A DNA stretch of 64,000 bases from Dechloromonas hankyongensis. Lineage in GTDB: Bacteria > Pseudomonadota > Gammaproteobacteria > Burkholderiales > Rhodocyclaceae. A program made the position numbers and the translations under genes. The stretch spans positions 1 to 64,000 of the forward strand of contig NZ_JAKLTN010000002.1 in assembly GCF_022012295.1 (NCBI RefSeq). Reading direction: 5' to 3'. The notes below the pieces were generated by a model. The model worked only from the letters and a program-made list of their open reading frames with translations, made no database searches and was not told the DNA's origin. Positions 27,792 through 35,878 of this stretch are shown in pieces (within the stretch, counting starts at the first letter, position 1; the number at the start of each line of letters is the position of its first letter).

Positions 27792-28496
27792 CTAAGCCTC
27801 GGAGTCCGGCCGGTCGGTTGCCCACACGGTGCGCGGACTGTCCGTCGCGACCAGGGAGGAAAGGCGGGCCAGGAAGGACGCACGAGGAATCTGGCGGCCG
27901 CCGAGCGAGGCGAGGTGGTCGGTGTACATCTGGCAGTCAATCATCCCGAATCGGTTGGCGACAAGAAAACGAATCAAGTGGGCGAAGGCGACCTTCGATC
28001 CGTCCGTGCGCCGGGAAAACATCGACTCGCCGTAGAACATGCGACCGATCGCCAATCCATACAGACCGCCGACCAGTTCGCCATCTTCGTAGGTTTCGAC
28101 CGAATGCGCCCAGCCGAGTTCATGCAGGCGGGTATAGGCGTCGTGCATTTCCGTGGTGATCCAGGTGCCGTTCTGGCCGGGGCGCGGCATCGCGGCGCAG
28201 GCGCCGATCACACCGCGAAAATCGGTGTCGAAGCGGACTTCGAAACGGTCGGAACGCACGACCTTGGCCAGCGAACGGGTCAGGCGGAATTCTTCGGGAA
28301 AGAGCACCATACGTGGATCGGGGCTGTACCACAGGGGATGCCCCTCGACGGTGCCCCACGGGAAGATGCCATGCCGGTAGGCGTCGAGTATCCGTTCCGG
28401 CAACAGACTGCCGCCGACGGCGAGCAGGCCGTCCATATCCTTGCGCGCCGATTCGACGGCCGGAAAGGGGTCGAACGGGCCAAGGAAGGGTATCAC
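27792..28496 (-). CDS. aat: Leucyl/phenylalanyl-tRNA-protein transferase
   Basis: Adds Leu or Phe to N-terminal Lys or Arg in the N-degron pathway. It has 234 residues, with [41 protein letters not shown] and GESMFSR all typical of Aat. It overlaps the ABC ATPase gene by four bases and precedes bpt, so all are cotranscribed. Confidence 0.96.
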   Translation of the reverse strand: MIPFLGPFDPFPAVESARKDMDGLLAVGGSLLPERILDAYRHGIFPWGTVEGHPLWYSPDPRMVLFPEEFRLTRSLAKVVRSDRFEVRFDTDFRGVIGACAAMPRPGQNGTWITTEMHDAYTRLHELGWAHSVETYEDGELVGGLYGLAIGRMFYGESMFSRRTDGSKVAFAHLIRFLVANRFGMIDCQMYTDHLASLGGRQIPRASFLARLSSLVATDSPRTVWATDRPDSEA

Positions 28497-29575
28497 GCGT
28501 GGTCGTGATGCGGCTGTTTTTTGAAGGCGATAACGTGGTCGGCGTCGAGGCGGATGCCGATCTTCTCGCCGATGGCGTGGTTGTGGTGCGAGGGGACGAG
28601 CGATAGCACCTCGGCGCCGCTGGCTAGGCGCAGCGTGTACAGGATGTCGGCGCCGCGGAAAGCCTTGTGCAGCACTTCGGCCTGCAAGGCGCTTCGGTCG
28701 TCGTGCACCACGTCGTCCGGGCGGAGCAGGACATCGACGTCGCAGCCGTCGTCACAGTTGGCGCAGGTTTCGCTGCATTCGACCGGAATGTCGGAAATCA
28801 GGCGGCCGAGTTCCATCTCGACATTGGTGCCGCCGGCGACGACGCCCGGTAGCAGGACACCCTGGCCGATGAAGTCGGCGACGAAGCGGTTGGCCGGGCG
28901 GTGGTAGAGGTTGTACGGCACGTCCCACTGCTGGATGCGTCCTTCGTACATGATGCCGATTTCGTCGGCCATGGCGAAGGCTTCGTGCTGGTCGTGGGTG
29001 ACCATGATCGCCGTCGACCCCTCGCGCTTCAGGATGTCGCGCACCTCGACCGAAAGCCGCTCGCGCAGGCCAACATCAAGGTTGGAGAAGGGTTCGTCGA
29101 GGAGGATCAGTTCGGGGCGGGGGGCCAGCGCCCGGGCCAGGGCGACGCGCTGCTGCTGGCCGCCGGATAGTTCGTGCGGGTACTTGCCGCCCTGGCCGTG
29201 CAGGCCGACGGTGGCCAGCAACTGGCGCACGCGCAGGTGGGCATCCTCGGCCGGCTTGCGGCCGAGTCCGAAAGCGACGTTCTGCTCGACGGTGAGGTGC
29301 GGGAACAGCGCGTAGTCCTGGAACACCATGCCGATGCGCCGCTTCTCGGGCGGCGTGGATAGGCCGGCCCGGCTGACCACTGCGCCGTGCAGCCGGATTT
29401 CGCCATCGGCGATATCCTCGAAGCCGGCAATGCAGCGCAACAGGGTGGTCTTGCCGCATCCGGACGGACCGAGCAGGCAGGCGATGCTGCCGGCTTCGAG
29501 TTGGAAGTCGACGCCGGCGACGACGGTGTGCTTGCCATAGCGCTGAACCACGCCATTGAGTTCAAGTTGAGCCAT
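28493..29575 (-). CDS. FbpC-like Fe3+ ABC transporter ATPase
   Basis: ATP-binding protein of 360 residues of the iron/thiamine/spermidine importer class. Walker A GPSGCGKTT (37-45), Q-loop in FQDYALFPH, signature LSGGQQQR and Walker B LILLDEPFSNLD are present. A C-terminal TOBE-like region contains a cysteine cluster C267-x3-C271-x2-C274-x3-C278 and the end is His-rich (SHHNHA, HHDHA), suggesting metal sensing. The matching permease is probably the gene at 30695 on the other strand. No binding-protein gene is present. First gene of the aat-bpt operon. Confidence 0.88.
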   Translation of the reverse strand: MAQLELNGVVQRYGKHTVVAGVDFQLEAGSIACLLGPSGCGKTTLLRCIAGFEDIADGEIRLHGAVVSRAGLSTPPEKRRIGMVFQDYALFPHLTVEQNVAFGLGRKPAEDAHLRVRQLLATVGLHGQGGKYPHELSGGQQQRVALARALAPRPELILLDEPFSNLDVGLRERLSVEVRDILKREGSTAIMVTHDQHEAFAMADEIGIMYEGRIQQWDVPYNLYHRPANRFVADFIGQGVLLPGVVAGGTNVEMELGRLISDIPVECSETCANCDDGCDVDVLLRPDDVVHDDRSALQAEVLHKAFRGADILYTLRLASGAEVLSLVPSHHNHAIGEKIGIRLDADHVIAFKKQPHHDHA

Positions 29576-29685
29576 AGCGGACGATTATAGTTCGCATTAA
29601 CGAATGGCGACTATTTGTGCCGCATGAATGGCGGTTCTGCACTATTTGAATCAAATGGTTAAGAGAGAATTGGCGAACACGAACC

Positions 29686-30366
29686 TCAGTCGTCTAACTG
29701 CTGCAAGCGGTCAGCGAGCCAGGCCCCGATGTCTTGAATCTCTTCCTGGCACACGGCGTGGGGCATAGCGTAGGCGTGCCATTCCGGGGCGAGGCCCAGC
29801 GTCTTCACCAGCGCGAGTGCTTGCTCGCCCAGTCCGAGGGAAACCACATCGTCGTCCGTGCCGTGGGCCACGAAGAGCGGCAGGTGATGATTCGCATCAG
29901 AGCGTTCGGCGGTGATCAGCTTCGGGCTGGGAATATAGGTCGACAGCGCAATCACCCCCGCCAACCGTTCCGGGTGGGTGAGGGCGCTCAGATACGCGAC
30001 GGCGCCACCCTGGGAAAATCCGGCCAGAAAGACGCGATGGCTCGGGATGCCTCTGGCGGCTTCCCGGGCAATGAGCTGGCGCACGATTTTACGCGATTCC
30101 AGGAAGCCGGCCTCGTCGATCTCGCGGCTCTCTGGTGCGAGCGAGATGATGTCGTACCAGGCGCGCATGACATAGCCGCCGTTGCAGGTCACCGGACGAT
30201 GCGGCGCGTTGGGAAAAATGAAACGGATGCCCGGCGCCGCGGGCAGGCCGAGCTCCGGAACGATGGGCTCGAAGTCCGTGCCGTCAGCCCCCAGGCCATG
30301 CATCCAGATGACGGCGACCGACGGCTGGGAAGCGGTTTCGACTTCAATAAGAGAGATTTCCGACAT
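29686..30366 (-). CDS. Alpha/beta-hydrolase carboxylesterase
   Basis: Phospholipase/carboxylesterase-family enzyme of 226 residues. The nucleophile is the serine of GFSQGGA, the acid is within HGTDDDVV and the histidine is in MPHAVCQEEI; WMHGLGADGTDF supplies the oxyanion region. Cytosolic esterase of broad short-chain specificity is likely. The ATG at 30366 follows a GAAAGG-like site on the minus strand. Confidence 0.9.
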   Translation of the reverse strand: MSEISLIEVETASQPSVAVIWMHGLGADGTDFEPIVPELGLPAAPGIRFIFPNAPHRPVTCNGGYVMRAWYDIISLAPESREIDEAGFLESRKIVRQLIAREAARGIPSHRVFLAGFSQGGAVAYLSALTHPERLAGVIALSTYIPSPKLITAERSDANHHLPLFVAHGTDDDVVSLGLGEQALALVKTLGLAPEWHAYAMPHAVCQEEIQDIGAWLADRLQQLDD

Positions 30367-30694
30367 CGAGAACCTTTCAATTCTGTGCAAACAAATTCCC
30401 GGCACTTAGCGGGAATCGCCGACCCGTGTGGCGGTGGCTGGTGCTGCGCTGTTTTACTTCTCGAGATCAACGACGAATTCGGCCGTTTCCCGGCTTGCCT
30501 AGCCGAGCTGAAGGAACTGGAATGCTACTTCACCCTTGGATACTTGATACCCACGCGACAATGATGGCCCAGTAATCCATTGGGTTGTGCCATCCGGTAG
30601 GCGGCAATCCAGGTGGGCATAGCAAAATTCCAAAGGCTGAAAATCCTTGTCGATAGGGGGTGAGGCTGAGCGCGTATAATTCGCATTCACAAAT
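30367..30694. other. Intergenic region, no confident gene
   Basis: These 328 bases lie between divergent genes. A small minus-strand frame (start 30702, stop 30499, 67 codons) begins inside the permease gene and has no clear ribosome site; I recognise no family and consider it doubtful. A TATAAT at 30675-30680 is the only strong signal. Confidence 0.4.
30675..30680 (+). promoter_or_regulatory. Consensus -10 box close to permease start
   Basis: A perfect TATAAT ends 14 bases before the permease ATG, so transcription would begin only about 7 bases before it. I find no good -35 at 16-18 bases and no Shine-Dalgarno, suggesting a nearly leaderless mRNA. Confidence 0.4.
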
Positions 30695-32332
30695 ATGCGC
30701 ATTGCCTCTTCTTCCCCCCTGCTCATTGTCGGCTTCGTGGTCGCCCTGCTGGCCGGATTGCCGGTCGCCAGCGTCGGGCTCAATCTATTCGCCGGGGGAA
30801 CCAGTGAAACCTGGGCGCATCTGTCCGCAACGGTACTCCCCGAGTACATCGCCAATTCGCTGTGGTTGTGCCTGGGCGTCGGTCTCGGCGTCGGCATCGT
30901 CGGCGTGACCACCGCCTGGCTGACCGCGATGCACGAATTCCCCGGTCGCCGTTTCTTCGAATGGGCCCTGGTCCTGCCGCTCGCCGTACCGGCCTATGTC
31001 ATGGCCTACGTCTATACCGATTTCCTGCAATTCGTCGGCCCGGTGCAGACCTTCCTGCGCGATACCTTCGGCTGGGCGCACGGCGACTACTGGTTCCCGG
31101 ATATCCGCACGCTGCCCGGGGCCGTCCTGATGTTCGTCTGCGTGCTGTATCCCTATGTTTATCTGCTGGCGCGGACAGCCTTCCTGGAGCGGGCGAGCGG
31201 CATGCTGGAAGCAGCGCGGACGATGGGTCTCGGGCCGTGGCGCGCCTTCTTCGCTGTTTCCCTGCCGCTGGCGCGGCCGGCCATCGTCGCCGGCGTCGCC
31301 CTGGCCTTGATGGAGACGCTGGCCGATTACGGCACGGTGGCCTATTTCGCGGTCAATACCTTCACCACCGGCATCTACCGCGCCTGGTTTTCGCTGGGCG
31401 ACCGCATCGCCGCGGCGCAACTGGCCGCCATGCTGCTGGCTTTCGTGCTGTTCCTGCTGATGGCCGAGCGGGTTTCCCGCGGCCGGGCGCGCTATCACAA
31501 TACCACTGGGCGCAATCGGCCGATGGCCGGCGCCCGCTTGTCCGGGCTGGCCGCCGGGCTGGCCGTGGTCGCTTGCCTGTTGCCCTTGCTGCTCGGCTTC
31601 CTGCTGCCGGCCGGCCTGCTGCTCAAGATGGCGCTGACCGAGGGCGACGCCCAGTTTGGCCAGCGTTTCCTGACCCTGTCCCGCAACAGCTTCGTGCTGG
31701 CAGGTGCGACGGCGGCCATCGGCGTGCTGCTTGCCCTGCTGCTGGCCTACGGTGCCCGCCTGGCAAAAACGCAGTTGGCCCATGCCCTGAACCGGCTGGT
31801 CGGCCTCGGCTATGCCGTACCGGGGGCGGTCATCGCCGTCGGCGTATTGATTCCGGTGACCCGCGTCGATAACTGGCTGGCTGGGCAATGGCAGCTGTGG
31901 TTCGGCCACAACCCGGGTTTGTTGCTGACCGGCGGTATCGCCGCGCTGATCTATGCCTACCTCGTCCGTTTCCTGGCGGTGGCTCTGCATACGGTTGAAT
32001 CGAGCCTGGGCAAGATTACGCCGAGCATGGACGATGCGGCGCGCAGCATGGGCCTCGGGCAGGGCGAGACGATGCGCCGCGTGCATGTGCCGATGCTGCG
32101 CGGCAGCTTGCTGACCGCCGGTTTGCTGGTCTTCGTCGATGTGATGAAGGAATTGCCGGCCACCTTGGTCATGCGCCCTTTCAATTTCGATACCCTGGCC
32201 ACCCAGGCCTATACCCTGGCCTCCGACGAACGGCTGGCTGAGGCCTCGACGGCTGCCCTGGCCATCGTTGTCGTCGGCTTGCTGCCCTTGGTCGCGCTGT
32301 CCCGGCAAATTTCGGCGGCTCGCCGGCAGTAG
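30695..32332 (+). CDS. Fe3+-type ABC transporter permease
   Basis: Inner-membrane protein of 545 residues with about twelve helices, made of two fused permease halves as in FbpB. Each half shows an EAA-like loop for ATPase contact: LEAARTMGLGPWRAFFAVSLPLARP (first) and DDAARSMGLGQGETMRRVHVPMLRG (second). LMETLADYGTVAYF is characteristic of the ferric-iron family. It likely works with the FbpC-like ATPase at 28493-29575, although an esterase gene separates them and they run on opposite strands. Confidence 0.9.
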   Translation: MRIASSSPLLIVGFVVALLAGLPVASVGLNLFAGGTSETWAHLSATVLPEYIANSLWLCLGVGLGVGIVGVTTAWLTAMHEFPGRRFFEWALVLPLAVPAYVMAYVYTDFLQFVGPVQTFLRDTFGWAHGDYWFPDIRTLPGAVLMFVCVLYPYVYLLARTAFLERASGMLEAARTMGLGPWRAFFAVSLPLARPAIVAGVALALMETLADYGTVAYFAVNTFTTGIYRAWFSLGDRIAAAQLAAMLLAFVLFLLMAERVSRGRARYHNTTGRNRPMAGARLSGLAAGLAVVACLLPLLLGFLLPAGLLLKMALTEGDAQFGQRFLTLSRNSFVLAGATAAIGVLLALLLAYGARLAKTQLAHALNRLVGLGYAVPGAVIAVGVLIPVTRVDNWLAGQWQLWFGHNPGLLLTGGIAALIYAYLVRFLAVALHTVESSLGKITPSMDDAARSMGLGQGETMRRVHVPMLRGSLLTAGLLVFVDVMKELPATLVMRPFNFDTLATQAYTLASDERLAEASTAALAIVVVGLLPLVALSRQISAARRQ

Positions 32333-32343
32333 CCGGCCGGCGG

Positions 32344-32907
32344 TCACTTGGAGTCGGGGCGCGCCTTCCAGTCGATGGCGGGTACTTCGTCGTCTTCCAG
32401 AAAAAGCAGGTCGGCCGACAGCGCGTTCGTTTCGGTACCGAAGATGTCCAGCGCTTCGCTGTCGTTCGCTGCACTGCAGCGGAAGTTGGACGGGGTGAAT
32501 TCGATCAGGTTGTCGGCTGGCTTGCCGGCCGGCGGGGCGCTCGGTTCGGGCTGCGCGCGGCTTGCCGGGACAAGTTCGGGGTCGACGGCCAGGCCGTCGG
32601 GAATGCTGGCCCCGTGCTGCAGCAGCAGACCGGCGATGTCCTGGTGGCCGCAGCGCAAAGCCAGGCGCAGGGCGGCGCCGGGGCCGTCGCTTGCCGCAAC
32701 GTCGGGATTGGCCCCGTGCCGCAGCAGCTCGCGGACGACGGCCAGATCGCCCATGAAGCAGGCGGTGCGCAGCGGCAGGCCAGCGAAGCCGTGCATGTCC
32801 GCTTCATTGACATCCGCTCCCGCGGCCAGCGCCGCCAACACCTTGCCCGGTTGGGCGGTGCGGATGGCAGCAATCAGTTTGTTCGGGGAGGGGGCTTTGG
32901 CGGTCAT
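32344..32907 (-). CDS. Ankyrin-repeat protein
   Basis: Cytosolic protein of 187 residues with about three ankyrin repeats (residues 8-105: AALAAGADVNEADMHGFAGLPLRTACFMGD, RELLRHGANPD, GHQDIAGLLLQHGASIPDG). The last 80 residues are acidic and probably unstructured (LLFLEDDEVPAIDW). Presumed protein-binding role; partner unknown. The start at 32907 is the first in-frame ATG giving a repeat-like N-terminus; the longer upstream frame runs through non-coding-like sequence. Confidence 0.8.
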   Translation of the reverse strand: MTAKAPSPNKLIAAIRTAQPGKVLAALAAGADVNEADMHGFAGLPLRTACFMGDLAVVRELLRHGANPDVAASDGPGAALRLALRCGHQDIAGLLLQHGASIPDGLAVDPELVPASRAQPEPSAPPAGKPADNLIEFTPSNFRCSAANDSEALDIFGTETNALSADLLFLEDDEVPAIDWKARPDSK

Positions 32908-33063
32908 GACTTGGCAATAACGAGTAGACCGCGAATTGTAGGCAAACGCCGTAGTTTTTTCGAGGCCTGCTTGCTGTGACCTACGCCGCAACGAGCGCGG
33001 CCTACCGGCCGCAATGGGCCATGCAAATGAGGATGGCTGTCGCCAATTGCTGCAGTCGGGCGT

Positions 33064-33085
33064 AAAAAAGCGGCTTCCGCCGCTT
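33064..33085 (-). terminator. Terminator after the NlpC/P60 gene
   Basis: Minus-strand hairpin with a seven-base stem (AAGCGGC paired with GCCGCTT) and four-base loop, ending in a run of six T, seven bases after the gene stop. Confidence 0.85.
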
Positions 33086-33091
33086 GATCGA

Positions 33092-33598
33092 TCAGTTGCC
33101 TTCGAGAATCCGCCGGGCGCCGTTGTAGCGCTGCATCCAGTAACTGCTTTCCATGCTTTCGACCCGCACTTCGGCGCCGGTACGCGGTGCGTGCATGAAG
33201 TGGTTGTCGCCGAGATAAATGCCGACATGCGAGAAGGTGCGGCGCATGGTGTTGAAGAACACCAGATCACCCGGTTTGAGCTGACTGGCATCGATCTGCT
33301 GGCCAACTTCACTCATTTCCTTGGCCGTGCGCGGCAGGGAGGCGCCGATACTGTCCTTGAACACCAGGCGGACGAAACCGCTGCAATCGAGACCGCTGTC
33401 CTCGTTGTTGCCGCCGAAGCGATAACGGACGCCTACCAACTTGAGGCCTTGCAGAATGACATCCTGTGCGGCGTTGGTGTAACGTTCCAGAAAAGACGGT
33501 TGCTCGTCCTTGCGGACCTGCTCGGCGGCCGCGGATGCACCAATCCCGCCGGCGAGCAGCGAAACGGACAGGAGCAGGGAGGCCAATACTTTATGCAT
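33092..33598 (-). CDS. NlpC/P60 peptidoglycan endopeptidase
   Basis: Exported cell-wall hydrolase of 168 residues; signal peptide about 1-24. The catalytic triad is C72 (LDCSGFV), H124 (FSHVGIY) and H136 (FMHAPRTG). Members cleave stem peptides of murein. There is no lipobox and no extra binding domain. Single-gene unit with its own terminator. Confidence 0.93.
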   Translation of the reverse strand: MHKVLASLLLSVSLLAGGIGASAAAEQVRKDEQPSFLERYTNAAQDVILQGLKLVGVRYRFGGNNEDSGLDCSGFVRLVFKDSIGASLPRTAKEMSEVGQQIDASQLKPGDLVFFNTMRRTFSHVGIYLGDNHFMHAPRTGAEVRVESMESSYWMQRYNGARRILEGN

Positions 33599-33665
33599 AG
33601 CCCTGAAATGTATTTGAAAAACGGTTGGCTGTAAAGGCGCGGTAAAAATTCACGGAGTACAGGCT

Positions 33666-33693
33666 TTGTTCATTCCGTAATTATGAATACAAT
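33666..33693 (+). promoter_or_regulatory. Sigma-70 promoter for yhdH-type gene
   Basis: TTGTTC (33666-33671) and TACAAT (33688-33693) are 16 bases apart, about 25 bases before the start codon, and a strong ribosome site AAGGAGCAGGAGA follows. Confidence 0.5.
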
Positions 33694-33718
33694 TTATTTT
33701 CCAAGGAGCAGGAGAACT

Positions 33719-34714
33719 ATGGATTCCTTCAAGGCACTGTTGATCGAAGAACGCGATGGCAAGGTGGTCAACGGCTTCGTTCGCCTGAACGAAAGCCAGT
33801 TGGATGCCGGCGACGTCACGATCCGCGTGGCCTATTCGAGCGTCAATTACAAGGATGCCCTGGCGGCGACCGGGGCCGGCAAGATCATTCGGCGTTTTCC
33901 TTGTGTCGGCGGCATCGACTTGTCCGGCACCGTCATCGCCAGCGGCGATACGCGCTTCAAGCCCGGCGATGCGGTCATCGCCACCAGCTTCGACATCGGC
34001 GTCGCCCACCATGGCGGTTATGCCGAAATCGCCCGCGTGCCGGGCGACTGGGTCGTTCCGTTGCCGGCCGGCTTGTCGCTGTACGACGCTATGGCCCTCG
34101 GTACGGCCGGCTTCACGGCGGCACTCGGCGTCGTGCGCATGGAAGAAAACGGCCTGCGTCCCGACAAGGGCCCGGTCATCGTGACCGGGGCGACGGGCGG
34201 CGTCGGCAGCCTGGCAGTTGACATGCTGGCCAAGGTCGGTTATCACGTCGTCGCGCTGACCGGCAAGGAAAGCGAAAGCGAGTATCTGCGCAGCCTGGGG
34301 GCGGCGGAGATCATGCTGCGCCAGAGTATCGACCTGACCAAGATCCGGCCGCTCGACCGCGGTCGGTGGGCCGGTGCGGTGGACAACCTGGGCGGTGACG
34401 TGCTGGCCTGGATCGCCAGTACCATGGAGCAGGGCGGAACAATCGCCAGTATCGGTCTCGCCGCCAGCCATAAGCTCAATACGACGGTCATGCCCTTCAT
34501 CCTGCGCGGCGTGTCGCTGCTGGGCATCGATTCCGGCTATATTCGCGAGCCGTACCGCCGTGGCGTCTGGCAACGCCTGGCGACCGATCTGCGGCCGCCG
34601 CACTTGGCCGCGATGTCGCGCCGGATTGCCTTCGCTGACTTGCCGGCAATTTTTGACGAATACATCGCCGGGCATGCCAAGGGCCGCGTCGTAGTGGAAG
34701 TGGCCGGAGGCTGA
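33719..34714 (+). CDS. YhdH/AcuI-type acryloyl-CoA reductase
   Basis: NADPH-dependent medium-chain reductase of 331 residues. YSSVNYKDALAATG and GGIDLSGTV are the YhdH/AcuI N-terminal blocks, and the nucleotide site is VTGATGGVGSLAV. The family reduces acryloyl-CoA to propionyl-CoA. That fits the downstream prpE, which activates propionate to the same product. The next gene begins one base after its stop. The ATG at 33719 has the strong ribosome site. Confidence 0.9.
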   Translation: MDSFKALLIEERDGKVVNGFVRLNESQLDAGDVTIRVAYSSVNYKDALAATGAGKIIRRFPCVGGIDLSGTVIASGDTRFKPGDAVIATSFDIGVAHHGGYAEIARVPGDWVVPLPAGLSLYDAMALGTAGFTAALGVVRMEENGLRPDKGPVIVTGATGGVGSLAVDMLAKVGYHVVALTGKESESEYLRSLGAAEIMLRQSIDLTKIRPLDRGRWAGAVDNLGGDVLAWIASTMEQGGTIASIGLAASHKLNTTVMPFILRGVSLLGIDSGYIREPYRRGVWQRLATDLRPPHLAAMSRRIAFADLPAIFDEYIAGHAKGRVVVEVAGG

Positions 34715-34715
34715 C

Positions 34716-35831
34716 ATGGCCGACTTGCCCCACATTCTGGTCGTCGATGATTCGCGGGTGGTCAGGGTGTCGCTCATCAATCATCTCAAGAACCATTACG
34801 AGGTCCGGGAGGAGAGCGACGGCGAGGCTGCCTGGCAGACGCTGGTGGTCGACCATTCGATCAAGGCAGTAATTTCCGACCTGCAGATGCCCAAGCTGAA
34901 CGGCTACGAATTGCTGGAGCGGGTGCGCACCTCCAAGCTCCGGCGTCTGCAGCAGCTGCCCTTCATCCTGGTTTCCGGCGAGGAAACCGAAGAGGAAAGG
35001 GCGAAAGCCAAGGAAATGGGGGTTTCCGATTTCGTCACCAAGGGGGCGGGCGTTACGGAACTGCTGACCCGCCTGAACAACCTGATGAGCTTGACCAGTG
35101 CCCAGGAGAACCTGGCGGCGGAGCGCGAGCATCTGGTTCAGGACCCGGCGAGCGGCCTGTTCACCCGCAAATATCTGGAACTGCAGATGGCCCAGGCGCT
35201 GTCGCATGCGGCCCGGCACCATCTGGACGTCAGCGTCATGGTCCTCGGGTTCGACGGTTTCGATGGGTTGTGTCAGCGTTTGGGCGCGCAGGTGGCCGAA
35301 GAGATCTGCAATCGATTCGCCAAGATGCTGGCCGGCAAGATGCGCCACGAGGACAGTCTGGGCCATTACGGCGTGGGGCAGTTCGCCATCGTCTCGCCGG
35401 GGACAGCGCCCGCTTTCTGCGCCACCTTCGCCCAGCGGGTGCGCGAAGCGGTCGAGGTGGCCAAGCTGACCATCCATGGTCAGACCGTGGCCCTGACCGT
35501 CAGTATCGGCCTGGCCAGCGTGCCAACCGACCAGGTAGCCACGGCGGCGGCCTTGCTCGACATGGCGGGCGAGCGCATGCGTATCGCCATGGGCAACGGC
35601 GGGAATCGTACCGAATCGGGCGGCATTCTGCCGGCGACGCGGCCGATATCGATCAATCATGCGCTGGAACTGCTGGGGGCCAATCGGCCTGAACCGGTCG
35701 TTCCGCATCTGCCGTCGCTGGGCGTGCGGCTGATGCCCTTGCTGCAATTGATGAATCAGGAATTGGGGTTGGATCTGCCCTTGGCAGAAATCGAACGCCG
35801 TTTGAGTGAACGGAAACCTCATAAAAACTAG
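34716..35831 (+). CDS. Response regulator with degenerate GGDEF domain
   Basis: A 371-residue protein. The N-terminal receiver domain (about 5-125) keeps the phosphorylation Asp in AVISDLQMPKLNGYE, the acidic pair in VVDDS and the Lys in DFVTKGA. The second domain (about 140-300) has a GGDEF fold, but the active-site loop reads GVGQF and the metal motif reads GFDGFDGL. It should be catalytically dead and could serve as a binding or regulatory module. A C-terminal extension of about 70 residues is unassigned. It overlaps the yhdH transcript, and no cognate kinase is adjacent. Confidence 0.88.
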   Translation: MADLPHILVVDDSRVVRVSLINHLKNHYEVREESDGEAAWQTLVVDHSIKAVISDLQMPKLNGYELLERVRTSKLRRLQQLPFILVSGEETEEERAKAKEMGVSDFVTKGAGVTELLTRLNNLMSLTSAQENLAAEREHLVQDPASGLFTRKYLELQMAQALSHAARHHLDVSVMVLGFDGFDGLCQRLGAQVAEEICNRFAKMLAGKMRHEDSLGHYGVGQFAIVSPGTAPAFCATFAQRVREAVEVAKLTIHGQTVALTVSIGLASVPTDQVATAAALLDMAGERMRIAMGNGGNRTESGGILPATRPISINHALELLGANRPEPVVPHLPSLGVRLMPLLQLMNQELGLDLPLAEIERRLSERKPHKN

Positions 35832-35878
35832 TCCGTTCAGTATTTTGTAACGCAGGAAAATTTATTTAGAGGGACTTT

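Noticed and set aside
30499-30702. 67-codon minus-strand frame between the esterase and permease genes
   Set aside because: No recognised family and no ribosome site, and it overlaps the permease start; kept only as a note on the intergenic entry.
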